A stretch of 64,000 nt of DNA from Candidatus Bipolaricaulota bacterium (GTDB lineage Bacteria; Bipolaricaulota; Bipolaricaulia; UBA7950; UBA9294): assembly GCA_028277345.1 (NCBI GenBank), contig JANQGM010000033.1, forward strand, positions 1 through 64,000. Reading direction: 5' to 3'. Shown piece by piece: positions 15,664-24,426 of the stretch. The notes below the pieces were generated by a model. The model was not told where the DNA came from. It searched no databases and saw only the letters and a list, made by a program, of their open reading frames with translations. The number at the start of each line of letters is the position of its first letter. The first letter of the stretch is position 1. A program made the translations under genes and the position numbers.

Positions 15664-16995
15664 CTAGTGAACAAAGATACAGCACGACTCGTCAGCGCTG
15701 ACGATCTTGACATCTCCCCACGTGTAATAGAGGGTCAATTCGATTCCTTCGAACTCGTCGTAATCTGCAAAGGCTTCTAACGACCAAGCAAGTTTTTCCG
15801 TGATTTCATGCGTGTAAAGAAACCGGAATTCTCGCAGGTCGAACAGTGGCGAACCGGTGGAAGGACCGAAGTAGGCGTACACGCCAAGTCGGTTAGTCGA
15901 GCAGCAGCTTTCGCCTCCCGTTTCGATCCCGACAGCAAACTCAGTTCCATACATGGGTTTGATGCAGTCGAAGAATAGCGGGTACCCGTGAGAGAATCCT
16001 TGATTAGCCTGATGGATGCGAACGTCTTCACCAATGTAGAAGTCGGTTTGATTGCCCAGAGCGGATGCAATGAAGGTGACATCTCCCAGCTGACACACAA
16101 GCCCCAAGCCATCAAGACGAATTGCAGTCACGGATGCTGCCGACTGATCGATTCCAAGATACGGTGTGATGCACCAAGCTTCTCCCAAGTTGAAGCCCAA
16201 AGAGATATCGAAGATTTTCTCGTTTTTCATGTACCAGATATCAACTAGCTCGATGGTGAGCCAGGTAAATGGGGTCCTCAGATCCTCTGTCCAAACGTGA
16301 AAAGCTCTGAAGCCAAGGGGATCGAAGGTCAATCGTGTTCCCACGTCCGCACAGCCAATCGGGAACAGGACAAATACATCGGCGTTCGTAAAGGTCATCG
16401 CACACGTAACATCCTCAAGCATGATGAGAGTGCAACCCTGAAGCCTGCTGAGGACGACGTCCATTCCGTTCCATACGACCCAAGGAACGAAAGGGTGAAG
16501 ATTGAAGCTAACTTCTCCGTAGATATCGACAACGCCTTCTTGGGCGTGGAAACCAAAGGCCGAGCCAGTGCCCGAATCGTGCAACACACCGGAATCCCCA
16601 ACCAGCATGGCGAACACGCCCCATAGGTTCACCCCGCCAAGCTCTAGCTGCACAACGGTATCCCAGGTCTGCACCATCTCGCCAGGCATGAGGTTGCCGC
16701 CACCGATGGCATAGAACTCGAACCACGAGAAGATATCGAACGCACCGAGCGATCCGGCAGAAAAGATTTCCAGATCCTCCCAACCGTCGGATTCCAAATC
16801 GATGAATAGGCCCGTCGTCCATTGGCTGAAGCTCAGCTCGATGCCGATCTCAGTATCAAAGATGAAACCTTCGAATCCGCCATTCTCAAAATCGAAGTAG
16901 GTCTCGTGCATGAAGAAACCGGAAATGGAAAGCCCCGAGCACAACACACTGATGCTCAACACCGCAAGTAGTACAACCAGCCCTTTGCTCGGCAC
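15664..16995 (-). CDS. Secreted, possibly outer-membrane barrel-like protein
   Basis: The GTG start is chosen because GGGGGAGGAG lies just upstream; the longer track ORF extends into non-coding sequence. The ~443-aa product has a signal peptide (PSKGLVVLLAVLSISVLCSG) and a long run of alternating hydrophobic/polar strands rich in Phe, Trp and Gly, with repeating pieces such as FDIFSWFEFYAIGG. There are no soluble-enzyme motifs. A beta-barrel or beta-sandwich surface protein fits, but the C-terminus (ESCCIFVH) lacks the terminal aromatic of classical porins. Family unrecognised. Confidence 0.6.
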   Translation of the reverse strand: MPSKGLVVLLAVLSISVLCSGLSISGFFMHETYFDFENGGFEGFIFDTEIGIELSFSQWTTGLFIDLESDGWEDLEIFSAGSLGAFDIFSWFEFYAIGGGNLMPGEMVQTWDTVVQLELGGVNLWGVFAMLVGDSGVLHDSGTGSAFGFHAQEGVVDIYGEVSFNLHPFVPWVVWNGMDVVLSRLQGCTLIMLEDVTCAMTFTNADVFVLFPIGCADVGTRLTFDPLGFRAFHVWTEDLRTPFTWLTIELVDIWYMKNEKIFDISLGFNLGEAWCITPYLGIDQSAASVTAIRLDGLGLVCQLGDVTFIASALGNQTDFYIGEDVRIHQANQGFSHGYPLFFDCIKPMYGTEFAVGIETGGESCCSTNRLGVYAYFGPSTGSPLFDLREFRFLYTHEITEKLAWSLEAFADYDEFEGIELTLYYTWGDVKIVSADESCCIFVH

Positions 16996-17383
16996 CGCTC
17001 CTCCCCCATTCGTCAGCTTGCCTAGCTCATGCATGATCAAGCCACTTCTACTACACACGAAAACGGCCGGAGAATCAAGCCCGATGATTGAAGCAGAGGT
17101 TCAGAGCCCCGAATGCGCATGGAACGGCCTAATCCCGGCACAAGCTTTCAGTGGGCGTTCTCTTGAGCATTCATCGGCTGCCAAGGCACCTGGCCGACGA
17201 TAATTCGATTGAGGCCCAGCAGCGCGAGCTGCTCCTCTGAGAGAGAACTCTGAACCTAAGCCTGCGTTTCTGAAACATACCAGTGACCTCCATGGCTCAA
17301 GCAAGCGGCGATGTGAAGTCGTTCGAGTCGCGCCTGCTTGCGTGGGCAATGGCAAAGCGCTCAGAACGCGCAAAGGAGTTCAC
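16996..17383. other. Intergenic gap, no gene seen
   Basis: This 388-bp gap lies between divergent genes. The track ORFs here have no ribosome site or recognisable content. It presumably carries promoters for both neighbours; I could not pick out a convincing one. Confidence 0.4.
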
Positions 17384-19336
17384 ATGATCCACGAGCCCAC
17401 GTCTCATCCGAAATCGGCAGTCCGAGTCTCCACCTGCCTGATGGTGTTCCTCGCGCTTGCCCTGTTGTCCCTTCACGGCCGTTCGGACGTATCAGACAAC
17501 GTCGCGTTGCCCAGCATGATGGAGTACGAATCCCTCACTGTATCGCTCGAGCAGCTCCTTGAGGACCATGGCATTCCGGGAGCCGCCGCCGCCATCATCT
17601 CAAGCGACGGGACCCTCTACCTCCATTGCATCGGCATGGCGGACATCGAGCGCGGCCTCCCCGTCGACCCTCAGACGCTCTTCCGGGCCGGCTCAATCTC
17701 AAAGAGCTTCGTGGCCCTGGCCGTTCTTAACTTGGTCGAAGAAGGAAAACTTGATCTGTGGGACCCGGTGAGCTCGATCCTCCCCGACCTTGAGATCGAG
17801 AACCCCTGGGAGCCGTCACATCCCTTGCGTGTCGTTCATCTGCTGGAGCACACCTCGGGACTGCGCGATCCTCATTTCAATGATTATTACTTGAGTGAGG
17901 AACCCGGCCCTCCTCTGTTGGAAGGACTCCAAGTCAGCGAGAACTATCTGAAGCTTCGCTGGAGACCGGGGCAGTATCAATCCTATTCCAGCGCCGGATA
18001 CATGATATCCGGAATCATCATCGAAGTGCTCACGGACAAGCGGTTCGAAGACTACGTAAAGTCTGAGATCCTTGATCCTATCGGCATGACACACGCCACG
18101 TTCGACTGGATTTCGGACCGCTCATCGCACTTGGCGCAGGGCTATCGTGCCGGCGGCAGGGAGGTTCCATTCTGGCAAACGTATTCCCGTCCGGCCGGGT
18201 CGCTCAACACCTCCATCGCGGAGCTCTCGCAATTTGTCCAAGTCATGCTCAATCGCGGACGGATTGAGGATGTGCAGGCACTCCCGTCGAAACTGATCGA
18301 TCGAATGGAGACATCGGCCACGGATCCCGGGACGCTCGCTGGACTCCGCGGAACAGCCGGTCTCGGTTTGGGGGTCTCAAGCCGGAAAGGATTCCGTTGG
18401 TATAGCCACTTCGGTTCAATCATGGGCTTCGCCGGAGCCTATGGCTACTGCCGCGAACTGGGCATCGGTTGTGTCCTGCTGACGAACACATGGGACGCCA
18501 CCTCGGAGGCCGTTCTCACGCGGCTCTGGAATACCCTAAGGGATCATGCCGTGGGCGATGCGGAGCCGCCGACACTCGATACATCATTGGCAACGAACCT
18601 CCCTTCTCAAGCCTTCGACGAGATCGCCGGAACCTATCGATGGCGCAATCCGCCTCAGCCTTTTTCCACTTGGATCGATGGGATCCTCAACTACATGGTT
18701 GTTGAGATCGAAGGAGACGGCGTGCGCGTACGCAACGTCTTCTTCGGAGACGATACGCTGCTCAGCCCGGTGACCACGCAACTCTTCCGCCACGAGCACG
18801 GCCGGGCCCCTTCCGTCGCTTTTCTTCCCATGCCCGGAGAGTCGATGGCGCTGATCCAAGGAAGCGACTTCTACGAGAAAACGCCGGGGTGGATGCCGTG
18901 GCTGCATGGCGGCCTCTTTGCCGCGGCATGGGTCATCATGCTATCCAGCCTCGGATATGCGCTGGTGTGGATCCCCATCGATCTGGTCAAGCGAATCTCC
19001 GGACGCGGTAAGCGATCGTCCTATCTTCGAATGCGCGTGGCGCCTCTCGCTGCCGTTCTCGTCCTCATTGTCGCGTTCACGCTTGTGGGCATGCAGGCCG
19101 AGCGCTCGCTTGCGCTGCTTGGGCAAAAGACGGCGGCCAATGTCCTGTTTTGCATCGCCACGTGGGGATTCGCGCTTCTTTCCGCACTGAGCCTCCTGTT
19201 CGCCATTCGCAGTTTCTCCCGAACCGTGAAGCCGTTTGCGCGTATCTACGCCCTTGCGCTCTCACTCTGTTGCGTTGGGATAACGGCCTACTTGGGCTAT
19301 TGGGGCATCATCGGCGTTCGGCTATGGGCCTACTAG
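17384..19336 (+). CDS. Membrane-anchored beta-lactamase-like serine hydrolase
   Basis: The 650-aa protein starts at the ATG after CGCAAAGGAG, downstream of the track GTG. A signal peptide (about 12-34) is followed by a class C beta-lactamase/PBP4*-type domain (about 45-370): catalytic SxxK as Ser104-Ile-Ser-Lys107 in FRAGSISKSF, Tyr201-Ser-Ser as the YxN equivalent, and SHFGSIMGF as the HxG/KTG equivalent. After a linking domain, four predicted membrane helices occupy about residues 510-650. It probably hydrolyses a peptide or ester at the cell surface. A beta-lactamase role is not implied. Confidence 0.87.
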   Translation: MIHEPTSHPKSAVRVSTCLMVFLALALLSLHGRSDVSDNVALPSMMEYESLTVSLEQLLEDHGIPGAAAAIISSDGTLYLHCIGMADIERGLPVDPQTLFRAGSISKSFVALAVLNLVEEGKLDLWDPVSSILPDLEIENPWEPSHPLRVVHLLEHTSGLRDPHFNDYYLSEEPGPPLLEGLQVSENYLKLRWRPGQYQSYSSAGYMISGIIIEVLTDKRFEDYVKSEILDPIGMTHATFDWISDRSSHLAQGYRAGGREVPFWQTYSRPAGSLNTSIAELSQFVQVMLNRGRIEDVQALPSKLIDRMETSATDPGTLAGLRGTAGLGLGVSSRKGFRWYSHFGSIMGFAGAYGYCRELGIGCVLLTNTWDATSEAVLTRLWNTLRDHAVGDAEPPTLDTSLATNLPSQAFDEIAGTYRWRNPPQPFSTWIDGILNYMVVEIEGDGVRVRNVFFGDDTLLSPVTTQLFRHEHGRAPSVAFLPMPGESMALIQGSDFYEKTPGWMPWLHGGLFAAAWVIMLSSLGYALVWIPIDLVKRISGRGKRSSYLRMRVAPLAAVLVLIVAFTLVGMQAERSLALLGQKTAANVLFCIATWGFALLSALSLLFAIRSFSRTVKPFARIYALALSLCCVGITAYLGYWGIIGVRLWAY

Positions 19337-19606
19337 CCGCGCCGAGAGGAGTCGCCCCCTTGATCACGTGCTGCGTTCATTCGGATCATCGAGCGCTTGG
19401 CCTCCCGCGGGCGGACGTCCTCACCATCGTTGTGCTGAAGCCGACGTGCCCATTCGCCAATCGGATGCAAGTGTTCTGCGGCTGAGCGCGACGGCCATCC
19501 AACAGAAAGGGCGGTTGAAGCTGTAGGGCGAGGGAACTCGTTTGTTCCGTCCAAACGGCCGCTTCACACGGACAGCGCCTTTCCGCTATCCGGACGATGG
19601 TCCGCT

Positions 19607-20773
19607 TCATCCGCCGGAAGCCAGCCGTTTCGCTTCTCGCAGTCGCTTCTCGAAGCCCCGTAGATAGACATGGTTGGGAACCGGTTGCTGGTTCTCGATG
19701 CAAATCGCTGTTCGCAGGCACTCGGCTGCATCGCTTGGCCGTCCCTGATCCATAGAGAAGATGCCTTTGTAGCCGTGAATGAGCGATTCACCGGCATTGC
19801 GCTGAAGATACCAATCGAGCACGTCGATGGCTCGATCCAGTTTTCCGGATTCCCTCAACGCCAGGGCGTGTCTCAGGAGGACGGACCCGGGAGGTATCGC
19901 GTCAAATCCCCACGCAGAAGATAGGGCCGCATAGTACGCCTCGATGTCTTCCAGCGTTGTCTCCTCTCCGAGTTGCATGCGGTAGTTGGGAAACAAGGCG
20001 CGAAGCCCACGGCTCAGCGCAGTGGGAATCGACCAACTGTGTCCTTCGCCCTCGAACTCGAGGTGCGTGACCGTCAAGTCAGGAATCGGGCGCTCGTGCA
20101 AGTTCTTCACCAGCGCCTTGGTGGAGGTATAAACCGAGCCAGGGTTCACGTCCTCGGAGCCGGGATTTTCATCCGCCCCCAGCGTAATCACCAGTCGCTT
20201 GGGACACTCAAATGACGCGCCTTCGAACTGCTTGATCACCCGCTCATCGTCCCACCAAACGGCGGGCCCGATACAGAGATAGGCTTGGAAAAGCTCAGGC
20301 TGGGTCAAGGCCGAATGCAGCGCGCACAGGCCGCCGAACGACCATCCCACAACGGCGCGGCTGTCCGCAAGGCGATACTCTCGTTCCAGCAGCGGGAATA
20401 ACTCATCGCGTAGAAATCTAAGAAACCGATCCGTGTGTCCCGCCGTTGGGAAGATGGGATCCTCAGAGGGATCGGGGGTAGGAACGTAGTCCGGATCTCG
20501 GTCGATGTTCTCGATCCCCACAACGAACATCTCCGGAAGCGCCATATCGATGGCCTGATACTGCGAGAAGAATTGAACGTGCGCACGGGCCAGCTCGAAG
20601 ATCCATTCGCCATCCAGGACAACCAGCAGCGGATAGTGTCTCCCCGTTGCGTACGAATAGCTGGCAGGCTGCTGTACGTAGATCCGGCGGTCTTGCTCCA
20701 GGATGTCTGAGTGGATCGTCAACGTCTCCGGCCCGAACGGCGTCCCGTTGAGTCTCTGCAGAACCTTCATCAT
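19607..20773 (-). CDS. Esterase of the enterochelin-esterase-like family
   Basis: The ~388-aa protein has an alpha/beta hydrolase fold similar to COG2819/IroE-type esterases. After a beta-rich N-terminus (RRIYVQQPASY, HYPLLVVLDGEW) comes the nucleophile elbow VVGWSFGGLCAL (about residue 142) and a late His in EFEGEGHSWSIP. Residues ~300-388 are helical and TPR-like (LALRESGKLDRAIDVLDWYLQRN), an unusual addition. AAAGTGAGG precedes the ATG-ATG pair; the first is used. There is no signal peptide. Confidence 0.82.
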   Translation of the reverse strand: MMKVLQRLNGTPFGPETLTIHSDILEQDRRIYVQQPASYSYATGRHYPLLVVLDGEWIFELARAHVQFFSQYQAIDMALPEMFVVGIENIDRDPDYVPTPDPSEDPIFPTAGHTDRFLRFLRDELFPLLEREYRLADSRAVVGWSFGGLCALHSALTQPELFQAYLCIGPAVWWDDERVIKQFEGASFECPKRLVITLGADENPGSEDVNPGSVYTSTKALVKNLHERPIPDLTVTHLEFEGEGHSWSIPTALSRGLRALFPNYRMQLGEETTLEDIEAYYAALSSAWGFDAIPPGSVLLRHALALRESGKLDRAIDVLDWYLQRNAGESLIHGYKGIFSMDQGRPSDAAECLRTAICIENQQPVPNHVYLRGFEKRLREAKRLASGG

Positions 20774-20871
20774 CCGTGTCCTCACTTTCCGTGCCCTTTA
20801 CCGCAGGGACCTAGTTCGCCTTTCGTCCTCCTGCATGGGTGGTCAATGACAGACATTTGGTTCAAAGGCGT

Positions 20872-20885
20872 CGCTTGCGCAAGCG
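20872..20885. promoter_or_regulatory. 14-bp palindrome abutting a -10 box
   Basis: CGCTTGCGCAAGCG is a perfect palindrome lying directly before TACACT (20886-20891), the best -10 candidate for the LRR gene at 20908. An operator function is inferred from position. Confidence 0.4.
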
Positions 20886-20907
20886 TACACTCAAGTGGGG
20901 TGAGGTT

Positions 20908-22074
20908 ATGACGCGGAGGGTGCTATCACATCTTTATCTGTTAGCCATCGTTTGGATTGCCGTCGCATCGATCGCCTGTGCCGGCAATGTCACGATTCCA
21001 GACCCAGCGCTTCGAACGGCGATTCAGTCAGCGCTCGGCCTCGGCGCCCATGCATCCATCTCTAGCGAGGCGGCTGAGACGCTGACAATGCTGCTCGCCG
21101 GGAGAATGGGCATTCAGTCGTTGCGCGGGCTCGAAGCATTCGTGAATCTCGCCTACCTGCAACTGCATGAGAACGAGATCTCTGATTTAACGCCGCTGAA
21201 GGGCTTGACGTCGTTGCAGAGCCTCACGCTCTACGGGAATCGGATTTCCGATGTATCGCCCCTATCTGAACTGCAGAACCTCACGTCTCTAGCCCTGCAC
21301 GGAAATCGGATCGTCACGATCGGCCCACTGCGGGACTTGACCTCGCTCGAAAGCCTTTCGGCAGGGAACCTCATTGAGGACCTCTCCCCATTAAGATCGC
21401 TCCCCAGACTACGCCGTCTTGTCGCCTTTGTTCGGCCCTCGACGGAGCTTTCCCCCCTCGTCCAGCTGACACAGCTTCAGTCGTTGCTTCTGAGCAGCGG
21501 GCAACCGCTGTCCGGGCACCTGACTTTTGACCCGGCGTTGCTCTCAAACTGCCGAGCGCTTAGCGTGTTGCAGCTTCACGGCTATAGACTGAGTGAGCTT
21601 GCTGAGTTGGCGCGTGCCGTGCCATCGCTTTCCGAGCTATCGATTCAATACGGATCCATTGACGATCCGTCCGATTTGGAATCGTTCCCAGCCCTTCGCT
21701 CTCTCAACCTGGATGGGAGCCTGCCAGCCTCCGATCTTTCGTTGAGCAGGTTTCAGATTCCCTCTTCGGTGACGGTCCTGTCCCTTCAGAACAACGGACT
21801 GAACGAGGTCGCCGCGTTGACTGCGAAAACACAACTAACCAGTCTCAACGTGTCTCGAAACCAACTCAGTCATGTAAGTGACCTGGCAACCATGACGAAC
21901 TTGCGCGTGCTGGATCTCAGCTTCAATCCCATTGCCGATCTCAGCCCGCTGTCGTCGCTGACGAATCTAAAGAGTCTGACGCTGGTTGGCGTTCCCTTCG
22001 ACCAAACAGAGGGCTCGCCATCGAACAGCCTCATCCGCGAACTGAGACATCGCGGCGTCAACATCATCTACTGA
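20908..22074 (+). CDS. Secreted leucine-rich repeat protein (internalin-like)
   Basis: The ~388-aa protein starts at the ATG after GGGGTGAGGTT, giving a clean signal peptide (LYLLAIVWIAVASIACAG). About a dozen 22-residue repeats follow, with the SDS22/internalin pattern LxxLxLxxNxIxDLxPL (for example LTSLQSLTLYGNRISDVSPL). The N-terminal cap DPALRTAIQSALG is also typical of bacterial LRR proteins. There is no LPXTG or other anchor at the C-terminus, so it is probably exported to the periplasm or released. Its partner is unknown. Confidence 0.88.
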   Translation: MTRRVLSHLYLLAIVWIAVASIACAGNVTIPDPALRTAIQSALGLGAHASISSEAAETLTMLLAGRMGIQSLRGLEAFVNLAYLQLHENEISDLTPLKGLTSLQSLTLYGNRISDVSPLSELQNLTSLALHGNRIVTIGPLRDLTSLESLSAGNLIEDLSPLRSLPRLRRLVAFVRPSTELSPLVQLTQLQSLLLSSGQPLSGHLTFDPALLSNCRALSVLQLHGYRLSELAELARAVPSLSELSIQYGSIDDPSDLESFPALRSLNLDGSLPASDLSLSRFQIPSSVTVLSLQNNGLNEVAALTAKTQLTSLNVSRNQLSHVSDLATMTNLRVLDLSFNPIADLSPLSSLTNLKSLTLVGVPFDQTEGSPSNSLIRELRHRGVNIIY

Positions 22075-22097
22075 GCACGGGGAGCACCCATAGACAA

Positions 22098-22125
22098 CGA
22101 GGAGCAGGGATATCCCCACTCCTCG
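22098..22125. terminator. Possible bidirectional hairpin
   Basis: CGAGGAG and CTCCTCG pair, with a further GGG/CCC inside after a 2x2 mismatch, around a short ATAT loop. It sits between the convergent LRR gene and the 51-aa gene. The T-tract is weak (TTGTTCTT). Confidence 0.4.
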
Positions 22126-22152
22126 CAACACCTTGTTCTTAAAACGGCGCCG

Positions 22153-22308
22153 TTATCTCAACACAACCGCCAAATAATAGGGCCAAACGACGAGACCCAG
22201 GATGACCTTCCACCAGACAAGCTGGGCGAATCCAATCGTAAATAGCCAGCCTGCGAACCAGAACCCGCCCATGACACTGCCGCCACACCGATTTCGTTTA
22301 TCGCTCAT
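22153..22308 (-). CDS. Small two-helix membrane protein (51 aa)
   Basis: This gene is missing from the ORF track. The ATG is preceded by AGGAGGGATCGC, an excellent ribosome site. The product has a short basic start (MSDKRNR), a first hydrophobic helix after a Cys-Gly-Gly-Ser, and a second aromatic helix (VILGLVVWPYYLAVVL) ending in Arg and the stop. This topology resembles a small inner-membrane protein. No family is recognised. It ends 79 bp from the convergent LRR gene. Confidence 0.7.
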   Translation of the reverse strand: MSDKRNRCGGSVMGGFWFAGWLFTIGFAQLVWWKVILGLVVWPYYLAVVLR

Positions 22309-22399
22309 GCGATCCCTCCTTCGCGTCTCTTCTTAGTCTAGTTTGAGTATGTCGCATAATCAGCGCCATGTGGTTCACTCAGTCCCATTGGCGCGTCTG

Positions 22400-22475
22400 G
22401 ATTGTCTCTTTGGAGCGGAGCATGTCGAAGGTGTCGATGGGACGTTCGCCTTCGCCACCCGAAGGCGAAGGCTGA
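22400..22475. repeat. Dispersed hairpin repeat of the TTCGACATG type
   Basis: The stretch includes GGAGCGGAGCATGTCGAAGG and a perfect 10-bp hairpin TTCGCCTTCG-CCACC-CGAAGGCGAA (22445-22469). Read on the minus strand it gives the familiar filler peptide TFDMLRSKE found in intergenic repeats of many genomes. It is unlikely to encode a protein. Confidence 0.5.
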
Positions 22476-22592
22476 CTTTCGGAACCCTCGGCCCAGGCCT
22501 TTCCTTCGCGAATGGCTGCTCCTTCGTTCTCATCGATCCACATGTATGCTATGCTTATCACCTTGAGCGCTCTTGAAAGGAAGGAAACGAAA

Positions 22593-22781
22593 ATGACAGA
22601 AGGCGATGTTGCAGCGTATTTCCAGGCACATGCACTGTTCGTGGCGATTCCGTTAGTCCTTGTCGCGATCGCCTACATCATCTATCGAATCCGGAAAGAG
22701 CGCAATCGAAGATTGCGGCGGAGAGAACTTGAGCGAACGAATCCGGAGATCTACGAGACATCGTGGTACACGAAGCGCTAA
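22593..22781 (+). CDS. Small single-TM protein (62 aa)
   Basis: The ATG after AAAGGAAGGAAACGAAA is used; the track extends upstream without support. One membrane helix (about residues 17-36, LFVAIPLVLVAIAYIIYRI) is followed by a highly basic and then acidic cytoplasmic tail (RKERNRRLRRRELERTNPEIYE). It resembles small bitopic proteins of unknown function. There is no operon partner in close range. Confidence 0.65.
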   Translation: MTEGDVAAYFQAHALFVAIPLVLVAIAYIIYRIRKERNRRLRRRELERTNPEIYETSWYTKR

Positions 22782-23092
22782 GCTCGTAAGCCAGTCGTGA
22801 TACTCGTTGAACCAAAAAGATATCCATCAAGGATCTACCGATAACACGAACGTTTGTGTAGCCCGCGTCCGCCGCGATGATCCCACTTCCCGATGGATCA
22901 ATGGAATGCCACGAGCCTTCCGATCGCCGTGCCCTACTCCACTCCGCACCTCTCGTTGCATGGAGATGCGTGAAGGGCCGGCGCGGCCAAGTGCACACAC
23001 GATCGTCGATCTGAAAGAGCCGCTGACATTGAATGCGGACCTTGAGCATCGGACAATACACGCCCATGGAACGATTACAGCAAGGAGACTCC
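22782..23092. other. Intergenic gap, no gene seen
   Basis: This ~310-bp gap has no ORF with a plausible start. It contains TTGAAT/CAATAC-like hexamers before the OsmC gene at unusual spacing, so no promoter is called. Confidence 0.4.
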
Positions 23093-23488
23093 ATGAAAGT
23101 CACATTCCCTGGCGGGAAGCGCGTTCGCGCCGAGTATCGTGGAATGGCAATCGAAACCGATCAACCCACAACCGCAGGCGGAGAAGGGGCCGCCCCAAGC
23201 CCCTTTGACTTGTTTCTTGCATCCTTGGCGACGTGCGCCGGCACCTACGTCCTTGCGTTTTGCCAGGGCCGAGACATCTCGACAGAGGGCATCGAACTCA
23301 CGATGGAAGCCGACCGCAACCCGGAAACGAAACTCATCGAGCAGATTGAGATTTCAGTTTCGCTTCCTCATTCATTTCCCGATAAGTATGTGGGAGCGTG
23401 TGTGAAATCAGCTGAGCGTTGCGCCGTCAAGCGCCATCTTCAGAGCCCCCCAGAGATTCGCTTGTCTGCCGAAAAGCGCGAAGACTAA
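23093..23488 (+). CDS. OsmC family protein
   Basis: The 131-aa protein starts at the ATG after CAAGGAGACTCC. It follows the OsmC/YhfA-like pattern: N-terminal strand MKVTFPGGKRVRAEY, the glycine-rich GGEGAAPSPFDLFLASLATCAGTYVL with the first redox Cys, and a second Cys in KSAERCAVKRHLQSPPEI. Two conserved cysteines fit a peroxide or organic-hydroperoxide-reducing fold. The short length matches the YhfA/OsmC subgroup. The physiological substrate is unknown. Confidence 0.88.
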   Translation: MKVTFPGGKRVRAEYRGMAIETDQPTTAGGEGAAPSPFDLFLASLATCAGTYVLAFCQGRDISTEGIELTMEADRNPETKLIEQIEISVSLPHSFPDKYVGACVKSAERCAVKRHLQSPPEIRLSAEKRED

Positions 23489-23582
23489 GCCGGGTATTCT
23501 ACGTGCGATCTGCGCGCCAACGCGTGAAGACAGTGGGACAACCGATGGTCGATCCTGAAGCTCCTCGGATACGCGAGGGGAG

Positions 23583-24116
23583 TCAGCTTCCCGAGGCATC
23601 GGCCCTGGCTTCACTCGCGCCTTCGCCAACCTGGGGATCGCTCCATGCGCTGACAAGGCGTTCAGGCTCATCGAGGTTGTCGTGTTGATGTGATAGTTCC
23701 AGAATGTGCGCATCATCCTCTCCGACAAGAATCCACCCCCACGCTTTGCCCACGATCTGGACATAAACTGACGATCTACCCGGTCGACGATCGCTGTTGA
23801 TCGCCTGCTTCACATAGGCCTGTTGCCAGTAGACGCAAACCGTGTATTGATCCTGTGCCCACAAAGGAAAGCGTTCGGTATCCCGATGTACGGTTTCACT
23901 GCCCGTGAGCCATTGGGGAGGGTAGAAGTCCGCTCTGAGCTTCTCGGTCGTAACCGCGGACATAAACGCACCTCCCCGCGCGACTAGTGTTTCTTCGATC
24001 GAACCCACTGAGTGCGCGGCTCGATCATCCTCAACGTCACGACGGCCTGATGTGTCGCCACATCCAACCAAGCACACGAAAAGCGCGAGAAGCACCAAGG
24101 CCTTGCTCCTCTCCAT
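23583..24116 (-). CDS. Lipoprotein, function unknown
   Basis: The ~177-aa product, from the ATG MERSKALV, has a signal peptide and lipobox LVGC (Cys about residue 19), so it should be lipid-anchored. A GTG start nine codons upstream is possible. The mature part has no recognised domain, with Trp/Tyr-rich segments (YTVCVYWQQAYVKQ). The ribosome site is weak. Confidence 0.6.
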   Translation of the reverse strand: MERSKALVLLALFVCLVGCGDTSGRRDVEDDRAAHSVGSIEETLVARGGAFMSAVTTEKLRADFYPPQWLTGSETVHRDTERFPLWAQDQYTVCVYWQQAYVKQAINSDRRPGRSSVYVQIVGKAWGWILVGEDDAHILELSHQHDNLDEPERLVSAWSDPQVGEGASEARADASGS

Positions 24117-24426
24117 CCAGGGCTTTGTGTCGATCAACGTCACGTCCTTTTCCTGTCCTGTTCTTTGGACTCAGCTGCCACACGCGTCCTTCTTTCCCGC
24201 AGCATACCACTATCTCCAATCAAGCTCCGATCCAGCGTAGCGTGGAGAGGCCATGGCGTCTCCCCATTTGGAGTGGACTACCCCTTTTTCATGATCTTTT
24301 CACATTGACCGGCCAGGTTCCTAAGGGACCGGACACGAATATCCGCAGCAGCGTCCTTTGTTCAACAAGAAGGCGGTGCTCATGCGTCTTGTCGACAACC
24401 GTTCCTCGTACTAGAATGAATTCATA
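24117..24426. other. Intergenic gap with nfeD promoter
   Basis: This 310-bp gap lies between the divergent lipoprotein and nfeD genes. Apart from the promoter at its right end, nothing coding is visible. Confidence 0.4.
24389..24417 (+). promoter_or_regulatory. Promoter of nfeD-floA operon (leaderless)
   Basis: TTGTCG, a 17-nt spacer and TAGAAT (5/6). The -10 ends 9 nt before the ATG at 24427 and there is no Shine-Dalgarno site, so the transcript would start about 2-3 nt from the start codon. Confidence 0.6.

Noticed and set aside
17384-19336. Beta-lactamase resistance gene
   Set aside because: The fold is shared by many peptidases and esterases and the protein has a large membrane domain; resistance is not supported.
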